A stretch of DNA of 64,000 nucleotides from Piezodorus guildinii (taxonomy: Eukaryota > Arthropoda > Insecta > Hemiptera > Pentatomidae), in NCBI GenBank assembly GCA_023052935.1, contig JAJSOM010000088.1, positions 1 through 64,000 of the forward strand, written 5' to 3'. Under the pieces are notes generated by a model that saw only the letters and a list, made by a program, of their open reading frames with translations, ran no database searches and had not been told where the DNA came from. Numbering within the stretch: the first letter of the stretch is position 1; each line of letters opens with the position of its first letter. This document shows positions 23,960-33,949 of the stretch, one piece after another. A program made the translations under genes and the position numbers.

Positions 23960-24303
23960 ACCACACAATTAAAAATAAGAGTTATTTTTATTATGTGCCG
24001 ACGTTTCGGCCTACAATGTGGGCCTTCATCAGGGCTAAAAGAAGCAAGATAACAACCAATGTAATTAGACTTAATAATGCGTTAGGTATATAATAATAAT
24101 ATGACAGTAATAAATTATGGGAACATAAATAATATTAAATGTAAAATGATAATAAGATGACAATTATAAAGTATGGAAATAAGGTGACAGTTATAAAGTA
24201 TGGAAATAAACAAAATTAAGATGATAGTTATAAAGTATGGAAGTAGACATAATTGAGATGATAATATTGTAATGAGAATATATAAATAGAGACTCAGTAA
24301 ATG

Positions 24304-24340
<37 letters not shown>

Positions 24341-25107
24341 ATAAAGGAAAAATATGTGAACAATTAAAATTTTAAATATTAACAATTATGAGTTGATATA
24401 TGACGGTAATATATTAAAAACATAGTTAAGAGTATAGGTAATATATAAAAAAATATAGTCATTACAAAAGAGAAACAGTATGAATAAAAAATAATAATTT
24501 AAATTTTAAAATAATGTAATATTAAACTAATAATTATATGTCAGGATATGTAACGGAGAAATATATGAGTATGGAAAGGGGGAGAAAGAAATGGGCGATG
24601 AAAAAAGACCCTTATAAATAAGAAAAAATACTTACATGACGTGCAAGCTTTGCCTACGAAGTGATGTTTCTCAGTTTAAAAAACGCTCATTGCGTGGAAC
24701 GGAAAATATGAGAACTAGAATGTCCGTTAGGAAAATTCCAAGAAGCTAAGTTATGTTTACTGATTCGATTGTTAAAAAATAGCCAAAAGTCATTACTTGA
24801 GAGTACTTGAGTTATTACTTATGAGTATTTGATAAAATTGTAAGAAATAGTGACGAGGTAAAGATTAAAAGATTTTAAGTAATAACGGATGACGATAATA
24901 AATGATGAATGATGATAAGGTAATAACGAATGACGATAAGGAGCTGTCGAAGGAAATGATAAATAAACAGTAATCTAGTAGGTAAACAAATAAATAAATA
25001 AAAAAGGGGAGTACGAAAATTAAATAAATATATAAATACAAAATTGATAATAAATAAATAAAAATAAAATTATGAAGAATGATCAGATGGTTGTTTAAAA
25101 AATGAGC
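23960..25107 (-). mobile_element. 3' non-coding region of the left Penelope-like element
   Basis: On minus this follows the stop codon of the PLE reading frame (25,108-25,110). The part 24,486-25,107 is the reverse complement of 28,911-29,536 in the right PLE copy. Beyond that shared limit the left copy continues with a 35-nt A run (24,304-24,338), three ~40-bp imperfect tandem repeats (TTATAAAGTATGGAAATA, ~24,165-24,250) and a hammerhead-like motif near 24,000. The exact 3' terminus of the element is uncertain; 23,960 is approximate. Confidence 0.6.
23995..24036 (-). ncRNA. Hammerhead-ribozyme-like motif of the PLE
   Basis: On minus the sequence contains CTGATGA (24,026-24,032), a stem II with a 4-bp GGCC/GGCC pairing (24,021-24,024 with 24,008-24,011) and a box CGAAACGTC just after. 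CUGAUGA and GAAAC are the two conserved core boxes of hammerhead ribozymes, and such ribozymes are known from the terminal repeats of Penelope-like elements. I could not place the third part (the UH cleavage site with stems I and III) with confidence, so activity is not supported. Confidence 0.5.
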
Positions 25108-26523
25108 TAGGGATGCTTTATTAAATTTAATATTTGGGAATAAGCTAGTGACAAGTTATGTTTGTCAGTCTTTTGATTAACAGGAAGGGGTTCTAGTTGT
25201 ATGTAAATGCATTCTGTAATGAGTCGTTTGTCATGGTTGGGAACAGTGGCAAGAATGGATGTTTTATCAAAATCAAAGGAATGGTTAAGGGTTAAGGAAT
25301 GTTCTGAAAGTTTTGAAGCGGTAGAATTTTTAGAGGAAATTGTATATTTGTGTCGGTGATGCGATCTTTGAGAAGGTTTTTGGTTTCACCAATATAGGCA
25401 GAGTTGCAATTAGGAGTTCCGCAAGGGACTCTATAAACAATTTTTGAACGGTGGTCTGTTGGTATACTGTCTTTAAGTCGGCTGTAAATATTGGAGAGTT
25501 TGTAGTGGGATTTTAAAGCAAGTCTGAGGTTTGGATAGAAGGATTTTAATGATTTTTTAATTTTTTCTGAAAGAGAGGGAATGTAAGGTACGGATCTATA
25601 TAAGAGAGTTGGTGATGATGATGGAGTAGAAAGAGAGGTTAATTGAGGTTGAGACTGATTTCTGTAGTTATTTATAAGTTTGTTTATGATCACGGTAGGG
25701 AAGTTATTGGCCAGGAGAATTGTCTTTATGCGGTTAATGTTGATGTCGTGGAAACGGGGATCGGAAAGGAAAAGGCTTCGGTGTATAAGATTTTTAGCAA
25801 CGTTAATTTTTTGATGATGGGGATGTTGGGAATAAAAGTTTAATAGTCTGCCAGAGTAAGTCGGTTTTGTGTACCAGTCAGTGGATATTGTGTTATTAGG
25901 GTTTCTAATGATGAGGAGGTCAAGAAATGGGAGGGAATTGTTAGTTTCGGATTCAGCGGTAAAATGTAGGCGGGGTGGTAAGAGTTAAAGGCTAAAAGTA
26001 TGTCAGTAATTTTGTCGGGGTTAAGAACAAGGAGGAGGTCGTCTACGTATTTTTTAATAAGAATAATATCCTCAGGAAACTGAGGGATTATCAAATTTAG
26101 TAAATCGTTAAGGACAATATTGGCGAGGTCAGGGGCGAGAGGATTTCCCATAGCCAGTCCTGAAATTTGATTAAAGAACTGTCCATTGAATGTAAGGTAT
26201 CCGGAATTGCAACAAAGGTTGAGGGATTCTAGGTATGAAGGGCAATTAAGTGAGGTATGGGGTTCAATAGAAGACCAGTTATCTTCGATGATACATAGGG
26301 CTTTATCTATAGGAATATTGGTAAACAAGCTTTCTACATCAAAGGAAGAAAGAAAGAAAATAAACTTTATTTACATTTTTACATATTGACAAACAATTTA
26401 TAAATGATTTCGGATGAGACATCCTTACAATCATCAAATGGTAAACAAGCTTTCTACATCAAAGGAAACAAGGATGTAATGTTCCGGAATAATGAAGGAT
26501 ATTAATTGTTCGCGGAGAAGAAA
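25108..26523 (-). pseudogene. Penelope-like element RT/GIY-YIG protein, left copy (broken)
   Basis: Encodes the reverse transcriptase and GIY-YIG endonuclease of a Penelope-like retroelement. On minus from 26,523: a segment leading to FDVESLFTNIP (RT motif A), GLAMGNPLAPDLANIV (motif B), KKYVDDLLLVL (motif C), then the connector, and a C-terminal CGTPNCNSAYIGETKN nuclease motif. Defects: a 93-bp Jockey tail inserted just after motif A (26,347-26,439); a one-base loss in a C run near 25,975 (CCCC here, CCCCC in the right copy); and another in a C run near 25,358 (ACCGACAC versus ACCCGACAC). The last two shift the frame. Glutamine replaces the stop found at 27,834 in the right copy. Homopolymer frameshifts could be sequencing errors. 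The N-terminal part of the protein is not present. Confidence 0.85.
26347..26439 (-). mobile_element. 93-bp Jockey 3' tail in the left PLE arm
   Basis: Minus reads TTTGATGATTGTAAGGATGT through AATGTAAATAAAGTTTATTT and a TTTCTTTC tail, identical to the last ~93 bp of the Jockey fragment ending at 27,667. It is flanked by a direct repeat of about 27 bp (26,320-26,346 and 26,440-26,466, starting GGTAAACAAGC and ending CATCAAAGGA). This is a severely 5'-truncated target-primed insertion. It disrupts the PLE frame just after RT motif A. Confidence 0.9.
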
Positions 26524-26635
26524 ATGTATGTATGTATATATATGTATGTATGTATGTATGTAGATATTTCTTCTCCGCGAACAATTAATATCCTTCATTA
26601 TTCCGGAACATTACATCCTTGTTTCCTTTGATGTA
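26455..26635. repeat. Head-to-head PLE junction: 69-bp perfect palindrome arms
   Basis: Arm 26,455-26,523 is the exact reverse complement of arm 26,567-26,635. The 43-bp spacer (26,524-26,566) is an (ATGT)n microsatellite. The arms are the 5'-most retained part of two oppositely oriented PLE copies. Homology continues outward: left arm to 24,486, right arm to 29,536, apart from the separate Jockey insertions. Confidence 0.9.
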
Positions 26636-27398
26636 CCATACCTGATTCACATCATACACTCCTATTTAACAAATAGACAGTTTTATGTTCAAGTTGGCAC
26701 ATCTACTTCCGACACACTCCCCATCTCAGCGGGTCTTCCTCAAGGCTCTTGCCTATCTCCAATCCTATTTAATTTATTCATTTCTGACTTACCAGCCCAT
26801 CCATTTGTGACGAGGTCATTATACGCTGATGATACAGCATGAAGCAATTCTTTTCACTAAACGTCGCCCACAAATCAACCACCAAATCAAGATAAATTCG
26901 GCTCTCATCCCTTGGTCAAAATCCGTACAGTACCTAGGCATAACACTAGACAAATCTCTTACATTCACAGACCATATCAATAGAAAAATCGATAAAGCCA
27001 AAAAATTAATATTTAAAATGTTCCCATACTTCAACAAAAAATCCCATTTGAGCTCTCATAACAAATTAATAATATACAAATCAGTTATTCGCCCGTTAAT
27101 CACATACGCCTCGCCAGTCTGGAGCTCAACCTGCTTGACTAACTACCAAAAACTTGAAAGAATTCAAAATCTATCAATGCGGATAATTAACAACTACCCC
27201 CGCTACACTAAAATATCATCTATGCTCCAGGACTTACAGCTTCCAACAATTAAACATTTTGTCCATACTCAAACAGCTTCTTACTTCAGTAAAACACCAG
27301 TCTCCAAAAATCCTTTAATAAAGGAAATCGGTAACTATAATAAAGCATCTCTAAAACGCTACACTCATAAAAGAACTAAACATGTGTTGCTAACTTAA
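26636..27398 (+). pseudogene. Jockey-like reverse transcriptase, C-terminal fragment
   Basis: Begins within the RT at PYLIHIIHSYLTNRQFYVQV, followed by GLPQGSCLSPILFNLF (motif B) and LYADDTA (motif C, ~26,819-26,838). A stop follows directly: about 35 codons present in the related copy at 30,040-30,110 are deleted here. The frame then resumes as EAILFTKRRPQINHQIKIN, SVQYLGITLDKSLTFTDHI and PLITYASPVWSSTC, typical of the Jockey-clade thumb and C-terminal region, to a stop at 27,398. No endonuclease domain is present. Not functional. Confidence 0.85.
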
Positions 27399-27667
27399 AC
27401 TAGTTTATCTTAATTTCTAATTTTATATTATCAATTGTGTTATCTGTTTTTTTTTTTGTTTTTTTATATGTAGGTTTTTTATTTAGTTTTTCCTACTACC
27501 ATAGTTAATATCAATTTAATTTTACCACTAATTATAGATTAGATAATTAGATTATAACTACCAAATGAACCAAACATTTGATGATTGTAAGGATGTCTCA
27601 TCCGAAATCATTTATAAATTGTTTGTCAATATGTAAAAATGTAAATAAAGTTTATTTTCTTTCTTTC
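26636..27667 (+). mobile_element. 5'-truncated Jockey-like retrotransposon in the right PLE arm
   Basis: About 1.03 kb comprising the C-terminal part of the RT and the 3' UTR, ending AATAAAGTTTATTTTCTTTC. A 13-bp direct repeat, TTCCTTTGATGTA, flanks it (26,623-26,635 and 27,668-27,680). The site is in RT motif A of the right PLE copy. The 3' end has a CTTT-type tail rather than a plain poly(A). The 3' junction is the same as that of the 93-bp insertion in the left arm. Confidence 0.9.
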
Positions 27668-28910
27668 TTCCTTTGATGTAGAAAGCTTGTTTACCAATAT
27701 TCCTATAGATAAAGCCCTATGTATCATCGAAGATAACTGGTCTTCTATTGAACCCCATACCTCACTTAATTGCCCTTCATACCTAGAATCCCTCAACCTT
27801 TGTTGCAATTCCGGATACCTTACATTCAATGGATAGTTCTTTAATCAAATTTCAGGACTGGCTATGGGAAATCCTCTCGCCCCTGACCTCGCCAATATTG
27901 TCCTTAACGATTTACTAAATTTGATAATCCCTCAGTTTCCTGAGGATATTATTCTTATTAAAAAATACGTAGACGACCTCCTCCTTGTTCTTAACCCCGA
28001 CAAAATTACTGACATACTTTTAGCCTTTAACTCTTACCACCCCCGCCTACATTTTACCGCTGAATCCGAAACTAACAATTCCCTCCCATTTCTTGACCTC
28101 CTCATCATTAGAAACCCTAATAACACAATATCCACTGACTGGTACACAAAACCGACTTACTCTGGCAGACTATTAAACTTTTATTCCCAACATCCCCATC
28201 ATCAAAAAATTAACGTTGCTAAAAATCTTATACACCGAAGCCTTTTCCTTTCCGATCCCCGTTTCCACGACATCAACATTAACCGCATAAAGACAATTCT
28301 CCTGGCCAATAACTTCCCTACCGTGATCATAAACAAACTTATAAATAACTACAGAAATCAGTCTCAACCTCAATTAACCTCTCTTTCTACTCCATCATCA
28401 TCACCAACTCTCTTATATAGATCCGTACCTTACATTCCCTCTCTTTCAGAAAAAATTAAAAAATCATTAAAATCCTTCTATCCAAACCTCAGACTTGCTT
28501 TAAAATCCCACTACAAACTCTCCAATATTTACAGCCGACTTAAAGACAGTATACCAACAGACCACCGTTCAAAAATTGTTTATAGAGTCCCTTGCGGAAC
28601 TCCTAATTGCAACTCTGCCTATATTGGTGAAACCAAAAACCTTCTCAAAGATCGCATCACCCGACACAAATATACAATTTCCTCTAAAAATTCTACCGCT
28701 TCAAAACTTTCAGAACATTCCTTAACCCTTAACCATTCCTTTGATTTTGATAAAACATCCATTCTTGCCACTGTTCCCAACCATGACAAACGACTCATTA
28801 CAGAATGCATTTACATACAACTAGAACCCCTTCCTGTTAATCAAAAGACTGACAAACATAACTTGTCACTAGCTTATTCCCAAATATTAAATTTAATAAA
28901 GCATCCCTAG
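27668..28910 (+). pseudogene. Penelope-like element RT/GIY-YIG protein, right copy (one stop)
   Basis: The better PLE copy. In one frame from FDVESLFTNIP (motif A, 27,672) to the stop at 28,908-28,910, interrupted only by TAG at 27,834-27,836, where the left copy has CAG (Gln). From the methionine at 27,864 (348 residues): MGNPLAPDLANIV (motif B, 1-13), YVDD (35-38, motif C), LPFLDLLII (~75), then a basic linker. The C-terminal nuclease part has CGTPNCNSAYIGETKN (YIG at 253-255), the conserved Arg of KDRITRHK (R267) and a Glu in LITECIYI (E314), as in GIY-YIG enzymes. PLEs use this nuclease for target-primed insertion. The frame is separated from its upstream 69 bp (26,567-26,635) by the Jockey insertion, and the N-terminal third is missing. 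Confidence 0.9.
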
Positions 28911-29536
28911 CTCATTTTTTAAACAACCATCTGATCATCTCTTCATAATTTTATTTTTATTTATTTATTATCAATTTTTTATTTATATATTTATTTAATT
29001 TTCGTACTCCCCTTTTTTATTTATTTATTTGTTTACCTACTAGATTACTGTTTATTTATCATTTCCTTCGACAGCTCCTTATCGTCATTCGTTATTACCT
29101 TATCATCATTCATCATTTATTATCGTCATCCGTTATTACTTAAAATCTTTTAATCTTTACCTCGTCACTATTTCTTACAATTTTATCAAATACTCATAAG
29201 TAATAACTCAAGTACTCTCAAGTAATGACTTTTGGCTATTTTTTAACAATCGAATCAGTAAACATGAGTTAGCTTCTTGGAATTTTCCTAACGGACATTC
29301 TAGTTCTCATATTTTCCGTTCCACGCAATGAGCGTTTTTTAAACTGAGAAACATCACTTCGTAGGCAAAGCTTGCACGTCATGTAAGTATTTTTTCTTAT
29401 TTATAAGGGTCTTTTTTCATCGCCCATTTCTTTCTCCCCCTTTCCATACTCATATATTTCTCCGTTACATATCCTGACATATAATTATTAGTTTAATATT
29501 ACATTATTTTAAAATTTAAATTATTATTTTTTATTA
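28911..29536 (+). mobile_element. 3' non-coding region of the right PLE (truncated)
   Basis: Reverse complement of 24,486-25,107 with only scattered differences. It ends abruptly at 29,536 (AATTATTATTTTTTATT) against a Jockey element in minus orientation. The left copy continues for another ~0.5 kb with the hammerhead-like motif, so this copy lacks its 3' end. Loss of the 3' rather than 5' end points to a rearrangement breakpoint, not to incomplete reverse transcription. Confidence 0.75.
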
Positions 29537-31301
29537 ATGGGTTTTTAGAGACTGGAGTTTTACTGAAGTAAGGAGCTGTTTGTGAATGGACAAGTTGTTT
29601 GATTGTAGGAAGCTGCAAGTCTTGGAGCATTGATGATATTTTCGTGTATCGGGGGAAATTATTAATTATCCGCATTGACAAGTTTTGAATTCTCTCGAGT
29701 TGAGTTTTTGGATGTTAGTCGAGCAGGATGAGCTTTAGACTGGAGAGGCGTATGTGATTAACGGGCGAATCACTGATTTATATATTGTTAATTTGTTTTG
29801 AGAACTCAAACGCAATTTTCTATAAAAGTAAGGAAACATTTTGTATATTATTTTTTTCGCTTTATCAATTTTTCTGCTGATGTGGTCTGTCAAAGTAAGT
29901 GATTTGTCTAAAGTTAGGCTTAAGTACTGTACAGATTTTGACCATGGGATGAGAGCTGAATTTAACTTGATTTGGTGGTTTATTTTTGAGCGACGTTTAG
30001 TGAACAGGATTGCTTCAGATTTGGTGGGATTAATTTTCAATTTCCATTTGTTGAAATATTTGTTAAATTGTTTAAAGTATTGTTGTAAGCGATTTACTAC
30101 AGTATCAATACAGTGTCATCGGCGTATAAGGACCTCGTGACAAATGGGTTGGTCGGTAGGTCGGAAATGAACAAATTAAATAGAATTGGAGATAAGCAAG
30201 AGCCTTGGGGAAGGGAAGACCCACCGAGATAGGAAGAGTATCGGAAGTAGATTTGCCAACTTGAATATAAAACTGTCTATTTGATAAATATGAGTGAATA
30301 ATGTGAATCAGGTATGGCGGAAAATTATATGAGATTAATTTGTATATGAGTCCGGAGTGCCACACAGTATCAAATGCTTTTTCTAGGTCCAGAAGGAGCA
30401 TACCGGTATGTTTGCGTTCGTTAAAGGCTTTAGTGATGAAGTCAGTGAGTCGTGCTAATTGGTCAACGGTGGAGTGGTGTTCCCTAAAACCAAATTGTTC
30501 ATCTATTAGTAAATTATTTAGTCTAATATGCTTGTTAATTCGTTTGAGTATTAGTTTTTCGAGAATTTTGGATAGTATATTTAGCAGACTTATAGGTCTG
30601 TAGTTCGAAACATTACTATGGTCTTTATTTGGTTTTTTTATAACTATAGTTTTGGAAGTTTTCCATACTATGGGAAAGTAACTAAATCTTAATATGGAAT
30701 TAAATATTTTGGTTAAGAAATAAATAGATTTTCGGCTTAAATTTTTTATTACTAAGGAGGGAATGCTATCATCACCGGGGGCTTTTTTAGGTTTTAGACA
30801 TTTAATGATTTTTCCGGTTTCTTTTGGAGATATAGATGAGAAATTAACAATAAGAGGTGATTTTAAATAATCGCGGACGGATTTCAGAATTTTTCGGTTG
30901 TGGTGATTTGATCCAAAGAGAGAAGTAATTGAGGGAGTTGTTTGGAAATGCTTGGCTAATAGCTGAGCTTTATCTATGTCCAGATATGCATAGCCGTCAT
31001 TATTTTTTAAAGGAGAAATTTTCGGGGACTGCTTAGTTAAATTCTTGTGAATTTTCCACATTTTATTGTCCCCTGGCTGACAGGATTTCAAAACCGTAGC
31101 CCAGTTTTCGTTTTTCCAATTATTAAGACGTCTTTTAATATAACTATTTAGTTTATTATAGACTAATTTGTTTTTTTGATTATTATTACGTTGGGAGTAT
31201 CTTTTTAATCTATTTTTAATGTATATTAGGACTCTGAGTCGGTAAGGTAAATTATTATGATAATGTGGATGGTGATACTGTTGTGGAATGGATAACAACA
31301 T
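29537..31301 (-). pseudogene. Jockey-like reverse transcriptase domain
   Basis: From 31,301 a 398-codon open stretch reads KPKKAPGDDSIPSLVIKNL (~residues 171-189), NYRPISLLNILSKILEKL (~234-251), DEQFGFREHHSTVDQLARL and LLLDLEKAFDTVWH (motif A, Asp ~306). At about 30,207-30,220 a CTTCC micro-duplication shifts the frame inside motif B (the sister copy reads GLPQGSCLSPILFNLF there). The YADDT motif C lies at ~30,112-30,129 in another frame, and a further shift leads to KINPTKSEAILFTKRR and the C-terminal region to 29,537. Three frames are therefore needed to read one RT. Non-functional. Confidence 0.85.
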
Positions 31302-31372
31302 GGATAATTTTATATGTTTATAAAAATCAATTAGAGTACTGTAGATTTCTTTCGAATCATTTATGGTCGGAT

Positions 31373-32060
31373 TTATGTTGATTCGAAATTTAGCTCTTTC
31401 CTGAACTTTTGCCAGTCAGCGTCTTTGAGCGAAAATTTGAGTATTTTTGAAATTCCAGGTAGAGGAGATTGAATACGAAAAATCATGGGATTATGGTCTG
31501 AATTTAGAGATGGTAAAGAGATAAGAGGTGATAAATTGTAAATATTTTTCGTTAGAGCCAAATCGATAATACTAGGTTTGTAATTACGTTGAGTCGGTAT
31601 ATGGGTTGCTTCAGGCGGACTGTGTAGTTCAATGAGGTTTTTTACTATGAAGTTTAGCACGAATTTACCGTTTTTATTTGTTCTGTTACAGTTCCACTGT
31701 GTGTGCTTAGCGTTTAGGTCTCCAAAGATGATCACTTGTTTGTTTAATTTGAATAGTTTAGTCATGTCTGGAATATTTATTTTATTTGGCGGGATGTACA
31801 CAGATATTACAGTGGTTGATTAATTGTTAATAATTCTATTAATCGCAACGGCTTCGGTAGACATTAAGTCAGGAACTTGTATAAAATGGTACTGAACATC
31901 GGAACGGACTAAGAGCATGACGCCCCCACCTCCTCTGCTACGATCTCGTCTATAAATGACATATCCCGGAAGCGAGAAACGATCAGTTTCAGAAAGACGT
32001 GTTTCACAAACAGAGACTAAATGGGGTTGATTATGATTTTAAAATAATTTAAATTCTACA
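31373..32060 (-). pseudogene. Jockey-like AP-type endonuclease domain
   Basis: N-terminal domain of Jockey ORF2, which nicks target DNA to prime reverse transcription. On minus, starting near 32,060, it reads SVCETRLSETDRFSLPGY and RSRGGGGVMLLVRSDV, then TEAVAINRIINN followed by an in-frame TAA (~31,829) and VYIPPNKINIPDM. The catalytic segments FGDLNAKHTQWNC and LNSDHNPMIF are present. A stop also lies early, between the first segments, so at least two nonsense changes break the domain. It continues into the RT region at 31,301 after a short degraded linker. Confidence 0.8.
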
Positions 32061-32077
32061 TCGTTTCCGCGAATAGT

Positions 32078-32245
32078 TAATAATATAATAGATTTTTTAA
32101 TAAAACACATGTTTCTATATAAATTCAATTTAATTAATTCTTTAACGGTTTCACGTATTTTTATCTCTAACTGTTTTTGAGAATTCTTTCATTGGTTTTA
32201 AAAATAGAGGTAAGTGAAAGTCGTGAGTTGCCCGCACTAGATTTT
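32078..32245 (-). mobile_element. E900 5'-end fragment beside the Jockey remnant
   Basis: Reads GATTTTTTAATAAAACACATG through GAGGTAAGTGAAAGTCGTGA to CCCGCACTAGA on plus, the reverse complement of the E900 5' ~165 bp. It starts at TAATATAATAG, the same internal position at which the right Helitron entered another E900 copy. Confidence 0.7.
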
Positions 32246-32643
32246 AAAAAAATAATATTTCATGATATTATAGGATTTAAAAAAAATTAATATTTGATGT
32301 TATAGTCCAAATTAAAAAGAAAAAATATATGCATTCCTCCTCTCCCGCTACTTTCGTGAACTCTCACAATAACTCGCTCTCACAAATTTTCACCTATCTC
32401 TTCTTCAACTGTGTAGCCTTAAAAAAAAAAAAAAAAAAAAAAAATCGGGAGCCGAACTTCTGGATACTCTAGAAGTTCGGCTCCCGATTTGAGGATGAAA
32501 TTCTCACAGATTTTAGACGGTAGTATAGATTGAGCCATTGGTATTATTTAGTTATATAAATATAATCATATTATAGGCAAGGCATTTATTTATTTAAGAG
32601 AGGAAGAGAAAGGGACAATCGTTTACACGTACTGGGATTTTTT
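32246..32643. other. AT-rich spacer with poly(A) and a hairpin
   Basis: Unclassified 0.4 kb between two E900 pieces. It contains a ~24-nt A run (32,421-32,444) leading into a perfect hairpin at 32,442-32,490. No coding or RNA gene signal. Confidence 0.6.
32442..32490. repeat. Perfect 20-bp-arm hairpin with GC-rich stem
   Basis: Arms 32,442-32,461 (AAATCGGGAGCCGAACTTCT) and 32,471-32,490 are exact reverse complements around a 9-nt loop. The stem is strikingly GC-rich for this region and follows a poly(A) run. Possible foldback transposon end or a transcribed hairpin remnant. Confidence 0.9.
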
Positions 32644-33606
32644 ACTTTCACTTACTATAAATACTATAATAGTAAGGGGAAGTATTGCGATCGTGAAAAT
32701 TTTCGAATTCCAGTTTTCAACGGAAATACACGTTTTAGGGTCCCCTGAGTCCAAATAACCAAGTCCCGCAAAAAGGTCTGTGTTGTGTGTGTGTGTTGTG
32801 TGTGTGTGTGTGGGGTGTGTGTGTGTGTAACTCCCGGGCGGAAACGGTAAGTCCTATGAAACTGAAATTTCATATTTAAGACAACTATAAGCCCGAGACG
32901 TGACAAAACATTTTTCATCAAAATGATCTTACCAGAAGAGGCACTTTATACCATGCATTTTGCACCTTTTTTCGATTTTCTCGAAAACGGTTCCGACGAT
33001 TTTGATTAAACTCGCTATATCGATGTAAATGTTATAATAGGCTTTATTCTGATTAAAATGGTCCTGACAGGGCTTAAATGCCGATATTTTAAATTTTCTT
33101 CCCCTAAAGTACCTTTAATTTTGTAGATTCAATAAAAATAACTATATTATCTTGTTAACGCTTATGAAAAACAGGTAAATATATAAATTGAATAAATTCG
33201 ATACCCAACTAAAGGAGAAAACAGAAAAAATAATTTTTTAGTGTATTTTTTTGTTTTTGAATCTAAGAGCAGTAATATACATGAATGATATACCGTTGGA
33301 AAGCTAAAGATTTTAGAAAAAATATTATCTCATACACAAGCTCTTAAAACTTAATAGAGAGTGATAAAATAACATAAAACTAACTGATTATTTTAGATAA
33401 AATAAATAGATTTTTTAATAAACACAGTTCTGAACACAAGCTTTAAACTTAATAGAGAGTGATGAAAAACATAAAACTAACTGATTATTTTAGATAATAA
33501 TATAATAGATTTTTTAATAAAACACACGTTTCTGAACACAAGCTTTTAAAAGTTAGTAGAGAGTGATGAAATAAACATAAAACTAACTGATTATTTTAGA
33601 TAATAA
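32644..33606 (-). mobile_element. E900 element copy F, 3' and central part
   Basis: On plus it starts TTTTTTACTTTCACTTACTA (the E900 3' end reversed) and follows GGAAGTATTGCGATCGTG, AAGTCCCGCAAAAAGG, a (GT)n stretch at ~32,785-32,830, CTGACAGGGCTTAAATGCCG and ATACCGTTGGAAAGC to TTTTAGATAATAA at 33,606. The right Helitron interrupts it there, and its remaining 5' part resumes at 36,476. Confidence 0.8.
33333..33606. repeat. Triplicated ~102-bp segment within E900 copy F
   Basis: A unit from ACACAAGCT to ACACACGTTTC occurs three times in tandem: 33,333-33,430, 33,431-33,532 and 33,533-33,606 (the last interrupted by the Helitron and completed at 36,476). Each unit holds AACTGATTATTTTAGATAA followed by GATTTTTTAATAAA. 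Other E900 copies have it once. Confidence 0.8.
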
Positions 33607-33949
33607 TCTATACTAATATTATAAAGCTGAAGAGTTTGTTTGTTTGTTTTGAACGCGCTAATCTCAGAACCTACTGGTTATAATTGAAAAATTCTTTTTG
33701 TGTTGGATAGTCCATTTATCGAGGAAGGTTATAGGCTATATAACATCACGCTGCGACCAATAGGACCGAAGAATTAGTCGAAAATCTGGGAAAAAACAGG
33801 GATAATTTAGGAGAAAAAAAACCTCGCTTCCCAATGATTTACCTTTTATTTTTAAATAATTAAATTTCGCGTTAATTTATATTTTTCCATTAAACACGTA
33901 GGAATAGATTTACGTCGAGATCGGGTTGCGGAGAAAATCAGTATGTTCT

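Larger units (their letters stand above)
29537..32077 (-). mobile_element. Jockey-like non-LTR retrotransposon (ORF2 remnant)
   Basis: A ~2.5-kb minus-strand element containing endonuclease, RT and the start of the C-terminal region, in the normal order. It is cut at its 3' side by the PLE boundary at 29,537 and at its 5' side near 32,077, where an E900 fragment begins. ORF1, the 3' UTR and the tail are missing. It is closely related to, but not identical with, the fragment at 26,636-27,667. Confidence 0.85.

Noticed and set aside
25643..26389. Plus-strand frames across the left PLE (and minus-strand frames across the right PLE)
   Set aside because: Antisense shadows of the PLE reverse transcriptase; the same peptides appear in both arms because the arms are inverted copies.
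32664..32921. 85-codon minus-strand frame with Thr-His repeats
   Set aside because: Translation of the GT-rich microsatellite inside E900 copy F.
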